From NCBI GenBank assembly GCA_001986395.2, contig MQVO02000002.1, forward strand, positions 1,054,001-1,118,000: a DNA stretch of 64,000 nucleotides. The letters run 5' to 3'. Each line of letters begins with the position of its first letter. Within the stretch, counting starts at the first letter, position 1. The DNA comes from Irpex lacteus. Taxonomy: Eukaryota > Basidiomycota > Agaricomycetes > Polyporales > Irpicaceae. Made by a program: the position numbers and the translations under genes. The notes below the pieces were generated by a model. It was not told the origin of the DNA, did not search any database, and was given only the letters and a program-made list of their open reading frames with translations. Below are positions 20,701-29,748 of this stretch, piece after piece.

Positions 20701-21858
20701 TCTCCCTAGTAAGAAGTTGGAGTTCTTCAACTGTCAGCGCAGGGCACCGCAACATGCTGAAGAACTACATGCTCCTTGTGACAGCAGTATTGGCGGCGAC
20801 CTCGAAGACCATGTCGAAGGATCGGGCCCGCTTCTACGACAGCAACATGCACGAGTATCTTTCAACCCTTCGCGAGCTGTATGACCACGACCTCGTCCCC
20901 AACCACCACATGGCTTTGCACCTGGGAGAATGTCTGGAGCGGTTCGGGCCTGTGCAGAGCTGGTGGGCCTTTCCGTTCGAGAGATACAACGGAATTATAG
21001 CCAAGATAAACACCAACAATAAGAGCGGTATGCACCAGTTGAAGCGCTAGACCCCTGCCGTATCTGACCACCTTTGTAGCTGACATGCCAGTCACCTTCC
21101 TTCGCAACTTCTGTATCGGAGCCAATCTGCGCGCTCTGATGTCTCGCGTTCCCTGGCCGAAGCATACTATATTTCACGAGTTCGTGAAAAGCTTCAACGA
21201 AATAATTGGTGACGCTCTACGGGGTCTTCCAGGCATATCGCCCGCGTCCAATACCGCTTCTACGTATAACCCGCAAGAGGCCACCGAGCTTCCCAAGGAG
21301 GTTTACAACGCACTGCTACTGAAGCTTAACTCCCCAAACCCAATTTACTCATCTGCCTATGACTCACGCCCGACGAATCTACCTACCCTTGCGCGACATG
21401 CCCAGTCAGTGCAGAAAGCCACTATCGCGGGCATGGATTTTACTTGTGGCGGAGCAAGAAGAGGGGAATCCAACTCCTACGTCGCATTCAAGGAGCCTAG
21501 CCCTGCTCCCGGCGGCGTCCAGACCCCAGATCTTGCAGGGAAAATCCACAGCATATTTCACCACGCTCGCAAGGAAGGCACCGTTGACGTTGTTGAGACG
21601 TTTTTCGTGGTACAAAGGTTCTTGCCCTTACCTGAGAAGGGCGTGGAAGGCGATTTATACCGAGTGTGGGAAGGTCTCCAAGCCAAGGCGTTTCTCAATA
21701 AACTAGATGCGCACATCTACATATGCCGCCAGAACGAAATCGTCTCCCACTTCATGTCTCGCAAGTTATCGCTTGAGAACGTGCAGGGGGAGTGCGTTAT
21801 AGCGTTTCGCACGCCTACGGTCAGCTCACGCCCTCTCCAAGGTGTCTGCATAGACTGA
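17736..21858 (+). CDS. Tnp2-type (CACTA/EnSpm-like) transposase
   Basis: Seven exons fit in phase: 17736-18068, 18122-18241, 18295-18339, 18393-18789, 18848-20379, 20436-21027 and 21080-21858, giving 1265 residues without a stop. The N-terminus has a CSCSVC knuckle followed by the GR turn typical of the family, then a Lys/Arg-rich patch (QKRKLA, EKRQK). The core matches Tnp2: FIDWFNPFGNKAAG (about residue 527, likely first catalytic Asp), CLNLPPEMRYLTENIFLVGIIPGP, a NVCSFC motif, VVDAMHNLYLGEL (about 714), then PNHHMALHLGECLERFGPVQSWWAFPFERYNG. The last exon is a long C-terminal region. Such enzymes cut and paste elements with short TIRs and 2-3 bp duplications. No TIRs were found around it. 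It appears intact. Confidence 0.88.
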
Positions 21859-22557
21859 ATTTCTTTCCACAGATCGTACATAGGTGACAAAAAGCTAGTC
21901 CTGGAGATAAAGACCATAACGCTTCCAACTGGAGTCGGAACTGATAGGTGGGGTGGAAGGACTTGCCCTGCGCTTTGTGTAGGGCCATTTAGCTCGAGGA
22001 TTTACCTATGCCAGCGGAGCTTACTCACCGGGAAGCAGCTTCAGGCCTGAGATGGTCGTTTACGCCCTAGATGCTTTGACAGCTACTTTCTTGACGGAGC
22101 GGCGGTGGAGTTGCGGGAAGGGACAAGAGGTTGGCTTCTTATGACGGACTGCCTCTTTGCAACCGTGAACTGCTGCAAGCTGCCCTTCGCGGGTGGAGGT
22201 CGCACCCCGCCGTTGCGAAGAGCTATCCGCAGTATTTGTTTGCTGATTGATGCCAATCCTGAGGCTGTCTAGCTTTCGCACCCTTATGCGGCCTTGTATG
22301 AGGTTGACGACCTACCCCGTTGAATAAGATTAACTACTTACACCTCTGGAGGGGGCTCCATAAAGCTTCGATGTTGAACTGAATAACTCAAGGCCAAATC
22401 CATTGGAGCGCAAGTTGAGAGAATTCAAGTGAGGCTGCTTTGTCGTCGTAAGTAGTTGGATGAGGCAGAGATAGAGGTCGCCCACGTGCGGGTTGAGTAG
22501 CGCTTATTAGCGACCCAACCCTGCCGTACTATCCCCGACTCGTTCAGAACTCACACC
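21859..22557. other. Spacer between transposase and SUN gene
   Basis: A short minus-strand frame (22060-22281) is Arg/Ser-rich and shows no domain or splice context. No gene is supported. The last part must include the SUN gene promoter. Confidence 0.45.
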
Positions 22558-23660
22558 ATGACACGACCTCGGACCAAAGAGCTCAAGGGGTCTCGTCCAT
22601 CTAGGTTTGGGTTCACTGCGCCTCCAGAGGTAGTTTCTAGTACGTATACTCTGCACTCTCCGCTGAGTATTGTGCTGAGATCAATTCACGTCTTTCAGAG
22701 GCTCGCTATCCGACGTCTGAGGAAGACGTCGATGGCGCATTCTCTGATTCATCAGACGGCGAATACGACGCCCTAGCAGGAAACGACTCAGTCGGGAAAT
22801 CTAACTTCAAGAGTTGGTCGCTTACACTATGCGCACTACTCGCCCTATCAATCGCCTGGATATCGCTCCGCACCCCTCAGGCCCTATCTACCATGCTTCG
22901 CGCCCCGGACTGGAAAGCGGATTTGGGAAGCTACGTTACCCATTTACAGAGATACCTGGTCAGGAGTACACAGGTCCGTCTATGAACTTCTCTTAGCTGC
23001 GGCCACTCAACTAGATATCAGAAGCCCATAACAGGCTCGCAGCTCAGCGAAGAGAAGACGCCTCAGCCCATCCACTTATCTGGGTTACTGAAGGACTTCG
23101 CGCTGGAAACGGAAGGCGGTGCCATTGAGTGTAGTCTCACTACGGGTGGCTGTCCCTCATGGCCGCTGAGTGCATGGGCAGGAGGACCCGCTCTCGCTAT
23201 TCGAGAGGGGGTCCGTAGTGGAGAATGTTGGCAACTCCACGCTCAGGCCGGGCAAATTGGCATCGTGCTAGCAAGACCAATTCATCTGACATACGTCGTT
23301 ATAGAAGACGCTTCTGTTCCAGATGAATCCGGATCAAGCACAGCTCCTCGATCTATGACCCTGTGGGGAGAAGTGGACGGCGCGAAGAACTTTGATCTGT
23401 ATCATCGAACGGGTCTGAGGGAGGCACCATGGGGAGTTCTACTCAGTCTCCATACCAGGCAATCGCGGACATTCCTACCCCTCGCTGCCTTTGAGTATCA
23501 AGTTGGAAGGCCTTCTCCTCAAACCTTCTCCGTGCAAGACGTGGTTCGTTCATCTGGTATGGATTTCACTACCCTTGTGTTGCAAATAAATAGCAACTGG
23601 GCGTCGGAGGACACCTGCTTGTATCGGGTACGGGTTCATGGCGATCCGTCTCCTGTATAA
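22558..23660 (+). CDS. Small single-pass SUN-domain protein
   Basis: Exons are 22558-22639, 22699-22973 and 23022-23660, all in phase, for 331 residues. A short basic and acidic N-terminus (about 66 residues) is followed by one membrane segment (WSLTLCALLALSIAWISL, residues 67-84), a linker of about 50-100 residues and a C-terminal SUN domain (about 150-331). SUN hallmarks are GECWQLHAQAGQIGIVLARP, SAPRSMTLWGE, and the end motif NWASEDTCLYRVRVHGDP, close to the family consensus for the last strands and Cys. SUN proteins sit in the inner nuclear membrane and bind KASH peptides in the perinuclear space, linking nucleus to cytoskeleton. The coiled coil that usually trimerises SUN proteins is very short here. 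It lies between a transposase and an unknown Pro/Gln-rich gene, an odd setting. Confidence 0.85.
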
Positions 23661-24017
23661 GCTCAGAGGTTATGCAGAAAGTAAGTACTGTCGCCATAGG
23701 TCACATTTGGCTTCTTTCTGAGACTCTTCTCAAGCAGCGCCCAGTACCAGAGCCATATAGGATGAAATAATAGCTCTTTGATACGCTCAAAAGCGATGTG
23801 GGCTAATCTCTCCCAGCCGCTCTCAGTTGCTACTCTCTGCCATGTGTTGTATATGCTTTGTCAAAGAAAATCCTATCCTATAAATGCGCCTTTGTTTGCG
23901 ATCCTCACGTATATCAATGCTATGGTTGGCGACTAGAGTCACGATAATACACCCCAGCCTTGCTACCCGACGCCCTTTGCAGCTTCGTACCACGCTCGTA
24001 GACAGAGAAGTGTTGAG
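23661..24017. other. Short intergenic region
   Basis: 357 bp with no gene; presumed terminator of the SUN gene and promoter of the next gene. Confidence 0.4.
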
Positions 24018-27000
24018 ATGCCCATTCCTCGGCCGCCAGATTTTGAGCGCTACGAATATGACAACCTCTTACCCACCTGGCAGCCACCTGAACCACTGAA
24101 TCGACCTGAAGGCCATGTGCCACAGGGACCAATCCCGCCTCCAGACACGCCAAGCGTACTAGGTGCAAAACGGAATATCAGGGGGGAGTTGCAAGAGCCG
24201 GATGGAGGCAAGGCTAGAAGGAAGGAGGGACAGGTAAGTGGCTGCGTACTTTATCGAGTCGAAAAGTCCTCAGTCGTAGCAGGCAAATGCACCATATCTG
24301 CAGATTCGGCACGATAAAGCCAGGAAAGACGATGTCCAGGTTAAGATTCGCAGAAATCGAGAGGAGGAAGATGCAGCGTATGGAAGCGATGACTCCTCTG
24401 AGTCCGAGCCTCACAAGGAGGGATCGCCTGCTGCTGAAGAACCCCCGGAGAGCAGTTCAGATACAGTAAGTCTTTGTCTAACTGAGAGTGTGCTTCTCTC
24501 TCATTGATGATTATCCTCAGGAAACTACTCAGAATACGCACTTTGGTGGCGAAGGAGGTGGAGGGGAAGCCTCAGCGAGTGACCCAGCCACGGTGAGTCT
24601 CACTTGGGCAAAAATATGCGTTCAATGTCGTTGACAGACGCGGTTAGGTTGTTTTCCAAAACGCGGGTGGTAGCGGTGCTGAAGAGCAAACCCCCAACAG
24701 CGACCCTCCTGCTTCGGACTTTCCTGTGCACTACCAGCAGCCCCTTGATAGCTCTCAAACCACGACGGGAGCATCGGATAGGCTGAATCCAGATGGTGAC
24801 GTAAATGGGCACCCTGACGAGGCCCAGGAGGTACGCACTAATCTTGCCTGGCATCCCTCATTATAATTACTCATTGGCGATGCCGTTGGGTCTTCTATCG
24901 ACAGGATGTGGATCGCGATATGGAGGATGTACGTTCTATATCAACGCAAGCAAGCTCTTCGTTACTCACGGCTTCCTTTTTACTGTCAGGGTACGCAAAC
25001 GCCGTATGACGAGGATGAGGATATGTATGAGCGTTCACATACACCAACGCAGGTGAGTTCCATAGCGTTGCCAGATGTTCGCGATTTAATTGTGAGGCAA
25101 AAGAATTCGATGGTGCCATCCGGGTCTCAAGGTGACCAGCATGGCCACCACCACCAAACCGGCGCGTCACACCTCGGGCACACGGGTGCCCCCCCTCACG
25201 TTCCGCAGGCTCATACGCAGCTCCAGGCTCCTCATGTGCCTATGCAGCAAGGTAGCCAGCAGGGACCTTGGGCTCAGGGAGGCCAGCAGGGCCCTTGGGT
25301 TCAGGGCGGCCAGCAGGGACCTTGGGTCCAGGGCGGCCAGCAGGGATCTTGGGTCCAGGGAGGCCAGCAGGGACCTTGGCTACAGGGCGGCCAGCATGCG
25401 CCTTGGCAACAGGGTGGACAACAGGCACTCACTCAGTACAATACACAGCAACAGACGTACACGCATCCCCAGTCGCCTTATCCCTATCCATACACGCCTC
25501 AGCCCAGCCAGTATGGTCAGCCTCAGGGTCCCTACTCCTTGCCGCAGCCCCCACAGCTCATGGGCTACAACATGGGACCGCAACAGACACCGTCTGCTTT
25601 GCCTCCGCCCGGATGGAGCCCCGACCAAGGTCCCAATCCCAATCAGTTCCTTCCACATAGTGCACCCACACGGGCTCCGACTGTGCCAGAAGCTACCCTC
25701 CCCCGTACAGACCCTGCAAGCCAGGTAATTAGTTATCTTAGCTGGCAAGCCTTCTAAGCTCACAGAACTTTGCAGCCTGCTGACCCTTCGCGGCCGTCCA
25801 AGCCCAAACCAGGCCGGAGAACCGGGAGAAATACGGGAGTAAGTAGCTCCCTCCATCGCGAATGGGCTTTCTTAACGTCGCCTCCTTTTTCAGTCCTCTA
25901 CTAGTAGCAAGAAACAGAAGGTCGCTAACTCTAATTATCGGCCGGCGCCCTCTCTCAGTCGTCAACTCAGTCAGACTAGTGAAGACCTTGAAGGGCCTCA
26001 GGCAGGGCCATCTGGATCGCAGTTTGAAGGGGCCCCTCAACCTCCGCCTGTTCCATCCCACTACAGCGCTCCTAACGGCAATACACCCACAACTCGCCCG
26101 CCTTTCCAACCCACCCTAACTCGCACCCCTACGCTACCCGTTGCAACTTCCTCCTACACTCCGGATGGCAACACCCTTCCACCCCACGCCCCTCAGACCA
26201 ACCGCCCCTACCAGCCTCAGAGTGATCCATCTACCAGCGCAGAGACCGCTGGTAGTACAGGATCTGCTACACAGGTATGCTAGCCCTTCGGGCCTTGCAA
26301 ATAATCGAGACGCCTTTCGCTGAATGCACCTCTTTCGTCTGTATAGCCACCCAACATACCCTCTAGCCACGGTTCAGCCGACGCAGCCTTTCAGGCCAGA
26401 TTGCTCAACATGCTCCAGGAGGTGAAAAACAACAACGACCAGCTAGCCAGAGATATGAAGGCCAGAATTAACGCTGAAGAGTAAGTGCCCTTGCCTTCAA
26501 ACCGCAACCTTTCTCACAAAGCTTCTGTCAGGGCCTTGGTGAGCAACGCGGTACAGAAGGCAGTCGAGTCCATACACACAGGGCTGGCTGCTTTCACTGC
26601 TGGCGAGGCTGTAGCTGAGTCCATGCGTCGCAAACGTGCAGCAGAGCGCACTCGTCGCGGTGCTATAAAAGCCGCTTTAGCATCTGCCTCCTCATCAGCT
26701 TCTTCTGCCAAAGGAAAAGGTAGAGCCCTGCCTGGCGACCTTGTAGAAGAGGGCGAGGACGAGGGCGAGAACGAGGACGAAGGCGCCGACACGACTTCCA
26801 ACGCCATGCGTGTCCAAGCCCTTGCCGATGAGGAAGGCATGCACAAGAATAGCATCCAGAGTGCGGTTCGTTCCCATGTGAAATCCATGATAGCGGTCAA
26901 GGACTATTCCAAGTTGGCTCTTGCCTGTCCACCGCTGACGGACGAAGAAATCGAAGCCTTCGCGTGCGACGCGCCAGATGCCCCTGTCATCAACCCGAAA

Positions 27001-27801
27001 AAGCTTCGTGTCGACTTCGAACACCCCTGGGTCCACTTTCCATGGAATGTAGAGGTTCGCGGAGTGATAGTGGAGGACTTCATCGAGGCCGCGAAGAAGG
27101 GAGAAATCCCTAAGCTTTGTGTCCCGCATCACCACCTTACACCTCACTCCATTGGCACCGTCTTAGATAGTCACATGAAGTCGCTCAGGGGAAAATATCG
27201 TGACAGCCTGAAAAGCAACACCGACCGTTTAGAGTTGCAGAAGAAGAAGAAGAATGCTATACAAGGCAGAAAGCGGACGGTAAGTTAGCAACATTCCTTC
27301 CCACTTGGAGTCCAAGCTGATCTTATTCATGGTCAGCTCTATGACTCTCGTGCTATGACGCTGTCCATCCGTCCTTCCCTTCAACACATCCTTGCCCTCC
27401 TAGATCTGATCAAGCCTTACCACTTGGGCGAGGATGAGATCATTGGGCCTGTCCACCCCCCCGTCTACCAGTCACGCCGCCCTTTGTGGATGAGCCTCGA
27501 GTTGGACGAGTGCTTTGTCCGCGTAGACGAGCTCCATCGGGAGGATTGGGCAGGAGGACGTCGAGCCGGAAACCCTCCTCGCACGATCGTGCCACACCCG
27601 AAGGGAGAACGCGTACGCACCCAGGCGCCCGCTGGACTTCCCATCAACTGCTACGACCAGAAATACGTCGCGAAACTCAAGCAACACCAGAAAGCTGCTT
27701 TGGACATTCAATATCACACTGTAGACCTCTCAATCCCGGCCGATATAGATGCGCAAGTACAGGAGAGTGCAGCGTCTGGCGATTCAGACGAAGAGCTTTA
27801 G
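24018..27801 (+). CDS. Large Pro/Gln-rich protein with decapeptide repeats, unknown function
   Basis: Eleven exons fit in phase: 24018-24233, 24304-24465, 24521-24592, 24648-24830, 24905-24928 (a 24-nt microexon), 24990-25724, 25776-25838, 25894-26274, 26347-26480, 26532-27279 and 27337-27801, giving 1060 residues. The N-terminal half is low-complexity: acidic and Ser-rich, then about six tandem GGQQGPWVQ-type decapeptides, then Pro/Gln/Tyr-rich sequence resembling prion-like or phase-separating regions. A basic KKQKV patch could be a nuclear signal. The C-terminal third is folded and helical, with Arg/Lys clusters (RRKRAAERTRR), an acidic run, and a terminal domain ending LPINCYDQKYVAKLKQHQKA. 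I do not recognise a named family. The position next to a Tnp2 transposase suggests an element-encoded accessory protein; a host regulator is equally possible. Confidence 0.72.
25252..25427 (+). repeat. 30-bp tandem repeat inside the Pro/Gln-rich gene
   Basis: About six consecutive 30-bp units (ggccagcagggaccttgggt-like, with scattered third-position changes) encode GGQQGPW(V/A/L/S)Q decapeptides. The unit length keeps the frame, so copy number can vary without breaking the protein. Confidence 0.9.
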
Positions 27802-27889
27802 ACGTTATAGCGGCCGTTTGCACTTCGCAGTCCACCTAGATTCGCCACCGATCGCTCCCTCCCAAAAGCTTCCAAATGCAACTCCTCCA

Positions 27890-28095
27890 TATCTTATCAC
27901 CTTCGCTGACTTAATCTTATCTCGTTTGATCTTATCTTGTCCATTTGTTCGTTTGATCTTATCTGGCCACTCTGTGAGTGCTCTGTCGTCCATTTGTTCA
28001 TTTAATCTTATCTGGCCACTCTGTGAGTGCTCCGTCGTCCATTTGTTGGTTTGATCTTATCTCGTCCATTTTAATCTTATCTTGCACATTTAAAC
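27890..28095. repeat. 49-bp tandem repeat (TTTGATCTTATCT family)
   Basis: Two nearly identical full units (about 27952-28049) contain tttgatcttatctggccac, ctctgtgagtgct and gtcgtccatttgtt. Partial units with the gatcttatct core lie on both sides. It begins just past the stop of the Pro/Gln-rich gene. Clustered short motifs of this kind occur subterminally in CACTA-type elements, but no terminal inverted repeat was identified here. Confidence 0.8.
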
Positions 28096-28745
28096 TCCGT
28101 TGTTTTCCCACATGTTGCGGCCACTCCATGTGCTCCGAGATAAAATCTGTGATGCGCAGAGCTGTGATGCGCCATCCTGAGGCTGCGTTTGTCTCGGTAC
28201 CTTCGGACGATCGATTTGGTTACCTAGGCACCCTTTTACCTGAAAGGCAAAAAGCGCTGATTATCACATTGTTTTTGCGTTTTTGCGATTGTCACAAAAC
28301 CCCCCGCGAGTTTACCTATCCGCCGGGTTAAAAAGCGCTGATGAGGTTTCCTTTGTGCGCGCCGAGGAACCGGTAGATCTGTCGCGTGTTCGGAGATTCA
28401 GTCCGCATCGAAAAGATGTCTTTTTGGTGGCCTCATTGCGCGAGGCAAAATGAACGCATTGTTAAACAAAACAATGGTTTTCATTCGTTCGAAATGTCCC
28501 ACTTTTCGACGGTTTTTCGACGTCGGATTCATCAGCTAAAAGGTAAACAAATCTGTGCTTTAGATCTGCTTTCAACCCGCAGGAACTGGCTATGTCACAA
28601 AGCAGACAAAAATAGCTACATAAGTGGATAATAATTTGGATCTCCGCCGCATGAATAACCGCTAGAAAAAGCCTTATTAGGTGACTCAATCGATCCCTTT
28701 TCTGCGGATATCCGGCGCTCGCTGATCGCCTTTTGCCCCCGGTGA
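28096..28745. other. Gene-free repeat-like DNA
   Basis: No ORF with domains or splice signals. The motif aaaagcgctgat occurs twice (near 28251 and 28332), and a small stem (ttttcgac / gtcgaaaa type) occurs near 28505. Probably transposon debris. Confidence 0.4.
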
Positions 28746-29026
28746 TGTCGGAAAACGTAAAAGTGCATCCGGATGCAGACGCCTCCTGCCGGCATCCTAA
28801 GCGCATCCTGATGGCCTCCGGAGGCTGGGCGGAGATTTCTACAATCGGAGCTTCAATCCTTTGCAGAGGGATCATTCGGTACTCGAATATATTCGCAGCC
28901 CGACGTCCAAATATGGTAATTTTGCCGTCATCCGGATGCAACCTAGATCAATTCTTTATTCTCGCGATGCCTTAGGCGCATCCGACCGCATCCCGGCATC
29001 CGGATGCACTTTTACTTTTTCCGACA
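28746..29026. mobile_element. 281-bp non-autonomous TIR element (MITE-like)
   Basis: Perfectly placed 31-bp terminal inverted repeats with one mismatch: 28746-28776 begins TGTCGGAAAACG and ends GCATCCGGATGC; 28996-29026 is its mirror. The interior is rich in gcatcc and gcatccgg repeats in both orientations and codes for nothing. No obvious target-site duplication is seen beside the ends. It lies immediately upstream of a gene that lacks its 5' part, so insertion may have caused that truncation. Confidence 0.82.
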
Positions 29027-29030
29027 GACT

Positions 29031-29461
29031 GTTGACAGAGCTACTTATCTGGCGAGGATTCCCACTTTGACTTTCTATGTGCGATGGAATGTAAGTAATA
29101 TATACTCTCCTCGCAAATGCCTGGAGCTGATCTTCGTGTACTCTTGCCTTCACTTAGCCCAACGTCAAGGAACCCATCAGTGTTGTCGAGAACGAGAAGG
29201 ACAGGCAAATCGTCATTCTTGTGAGTGCTTTGGCGAGACTGTAAAACCATTATCGATACTTACATGGAATGGCGTGGGATCTAGCATTATTCTTCTCCTA
29301 TCGCCGTAAACGGAAAGACCTATAATGATCCACAGTATGTCTGGTTCTTCCACTTCGACGGGGAAGGGAAGATCGACTCGGCGAGAGAGTACGTCGATAC
29401 TGTTTACCTGCGCACGGTGCTGGAGGACTGGACGGCCCACCAAGAAAGTTCGGCGGCGTAA
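29031..29461 (+). pseudogene. 5'-truncated SnoaL/NTF2-like protein gene
   Basis: Three in-phase exon pieces remain: up to 29090, 29158-29220 and 29285-29461. They encode a C-terminal half ending with NDPQYVWFFHFDGEGKIDSAREYVDT and a short tail. The pattern GxxYND(P/E)Y(V/I)W..F.FD..GKI...(R)EY(V/L)D is that of the SnoaL-like NTF2 fold, small cone-shaped barrels common in fungal secondary metabolism and as stand-alone proteins. The N-terminal helices are absent: the 281-bp TIR element ends at 29026, four bases before the surviving frame becomes meaningful. No ATG in a plausible context is left, so it is probably not functional. Upstream exons beyond the element were looked for and not recognised. 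Confidence 0.6.
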
Positions 29462-29748
29462 TCGTGAGGTCTCAAGGGGATAGTTCAGCATTTCTGTCAG
29501 ACTATTCACTATGACGGATATTATGGGTCAGCAGTCTTATAGCGCAGTGTGCGATTAGGATAATGAAATGTTACCTATGTGCGGCATCACGTCGGCTTCC
29601 ACTCAATGCACATTTTTGTAGGAAAGATCATCAAGCTGGCTATCAAGCGTATTCCTTTTCATTGCAGTGTAACTATGATAACCACGACGAGTGGATCCTG
29701 GCCCACAACTAACTAATCAAACTATGTACATGAAATCAATATTTAAGC

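Noticed and set aside
20690..20750. Intron after TTCM in the transposase (gtaatc...cag)
   Set aside because: Removing it breaks the frame, while read-through gives the conserved helix preceding HRNMLKNYMLLV.
25252..25427. CRISPR-like array
   Set aside because: Units are contiguous, in frame and without spacers; it is a coding minisatellite.
12000..28400. CACTA...TAGTG terminal inverted repeats for the Tnp2 gene or block
   Set aside because: Single cacta/tagtg words occur but no pair extends into a longer inverted match at sensible positions.
28003..28400. Left end of a larger TIR element pairing with 28996-29026
   Set aside because: The only good partner for that repeat is at 28746-28776.
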